Below, piece after piece: positions 14,542-14,542 of a stretch of DNA of 14,542 nucleotides (its first letter is position 1; each line of letters starts with the position of its first letter). The translations under genes and the position numbers were made by a program. Below the pieces are notes generated by a model. It was given only the letters and a program-made list of their open reading frames with translations. It was not told where the DNA came from and ran no database searches. This stretch comes from UBA1413 sp964461455. GTDB lineage: Bacteria > Bacteroidota > Bacteroidia > Bacteroidales > Prolixibacteraceae. The stretch lies in the NCBI GenBank assembly GCA_964461455.1, contig CAYWUJ010000050.1, positions 1 through 14,542 of the forward strand, in the 5' to 3' direction.

Positions 14542-14542
14542 C

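Overview
The window looks like a contig from a Bacteroidota genome, most likely a Bacteroidales-type environmental bacterium known from a metagenome assembly. Three things point this way. Two secreted enzymes end in type IX secretion (T9SS) sorting domains. There is an RRM RNA-binding protein with a glycine-rich tail, typical of the phylum. A 100-N gap is flanked by identical 55-bp ends, which is a short-read scaffolding signature. Most of the window is GC-rich; the first ~1.03 kb is clearly AT-rich and reads as a small foreign or mobile patch.

Layout. (a) 1-1033: remains of two toxin-antitoxin modules. An intact-looking antitoxin gene (243-479) overlaps a RelE/ParE-type toxin gene that is cut short, and it runs head-on into a HEPN-domain gene (HI0074/HepT-like, minus strand) that has also lost its 3' part. 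The HEPN reading frame can be followed past a stop codon to a ruined RX4H motif, so both genes look like relics joined at about 642-652. (b) 1034-2185, minus: membrane-anchored metallophosphoesterase. (c) 2370-3875, plus: secreted family 1 pectate lyase with a T9SS C-terminal domain. (d) 4153-8591, minus: an rRNA m5C methyltransferase of the RsmF type followed by a short DnaE-family polymerase (DnaE2/ImuC-like). The polymerase has a degenerate PHP domain and two near-identical 15-bp palindromes just upstream of its start. (e) 8810-9238, plus: RRM/glycine-rich RNA-binding protein with a strong intrinsic terminator. (f) 9406-9819, minus: free-standing archaeal-type threonyl-tRNA synthetase editing domain whose usual catalytic residues are mostly replaced. 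(g) 10011-14541, plus: a tight run of a T9SS-secreted trypsin/lysyl-endopeptidase-like protease, a substrate-binding lipoprotein and a FecCD/BtuC-type permease, probably one operon for taking up a metal chelate, haem or corrinoid. The ATPase is expected just beyond the window.

The protease is broken on paper by the N gap. Collapsing the duplicated 55 bp and the Ns (155 bp) restores one continuous frame of 731 codons, so the gap is almost certainly artificial. I see no wholly new system. The items most worth a second look are the fused toxin-antitoxin scar, the paired palindromes in front of the polymerase gene, the editing-domain protein with an altered active site, and the protease-importer gene cluster. 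No tRNA, rRNA, CRISPR array or insertion sequence was recognised.
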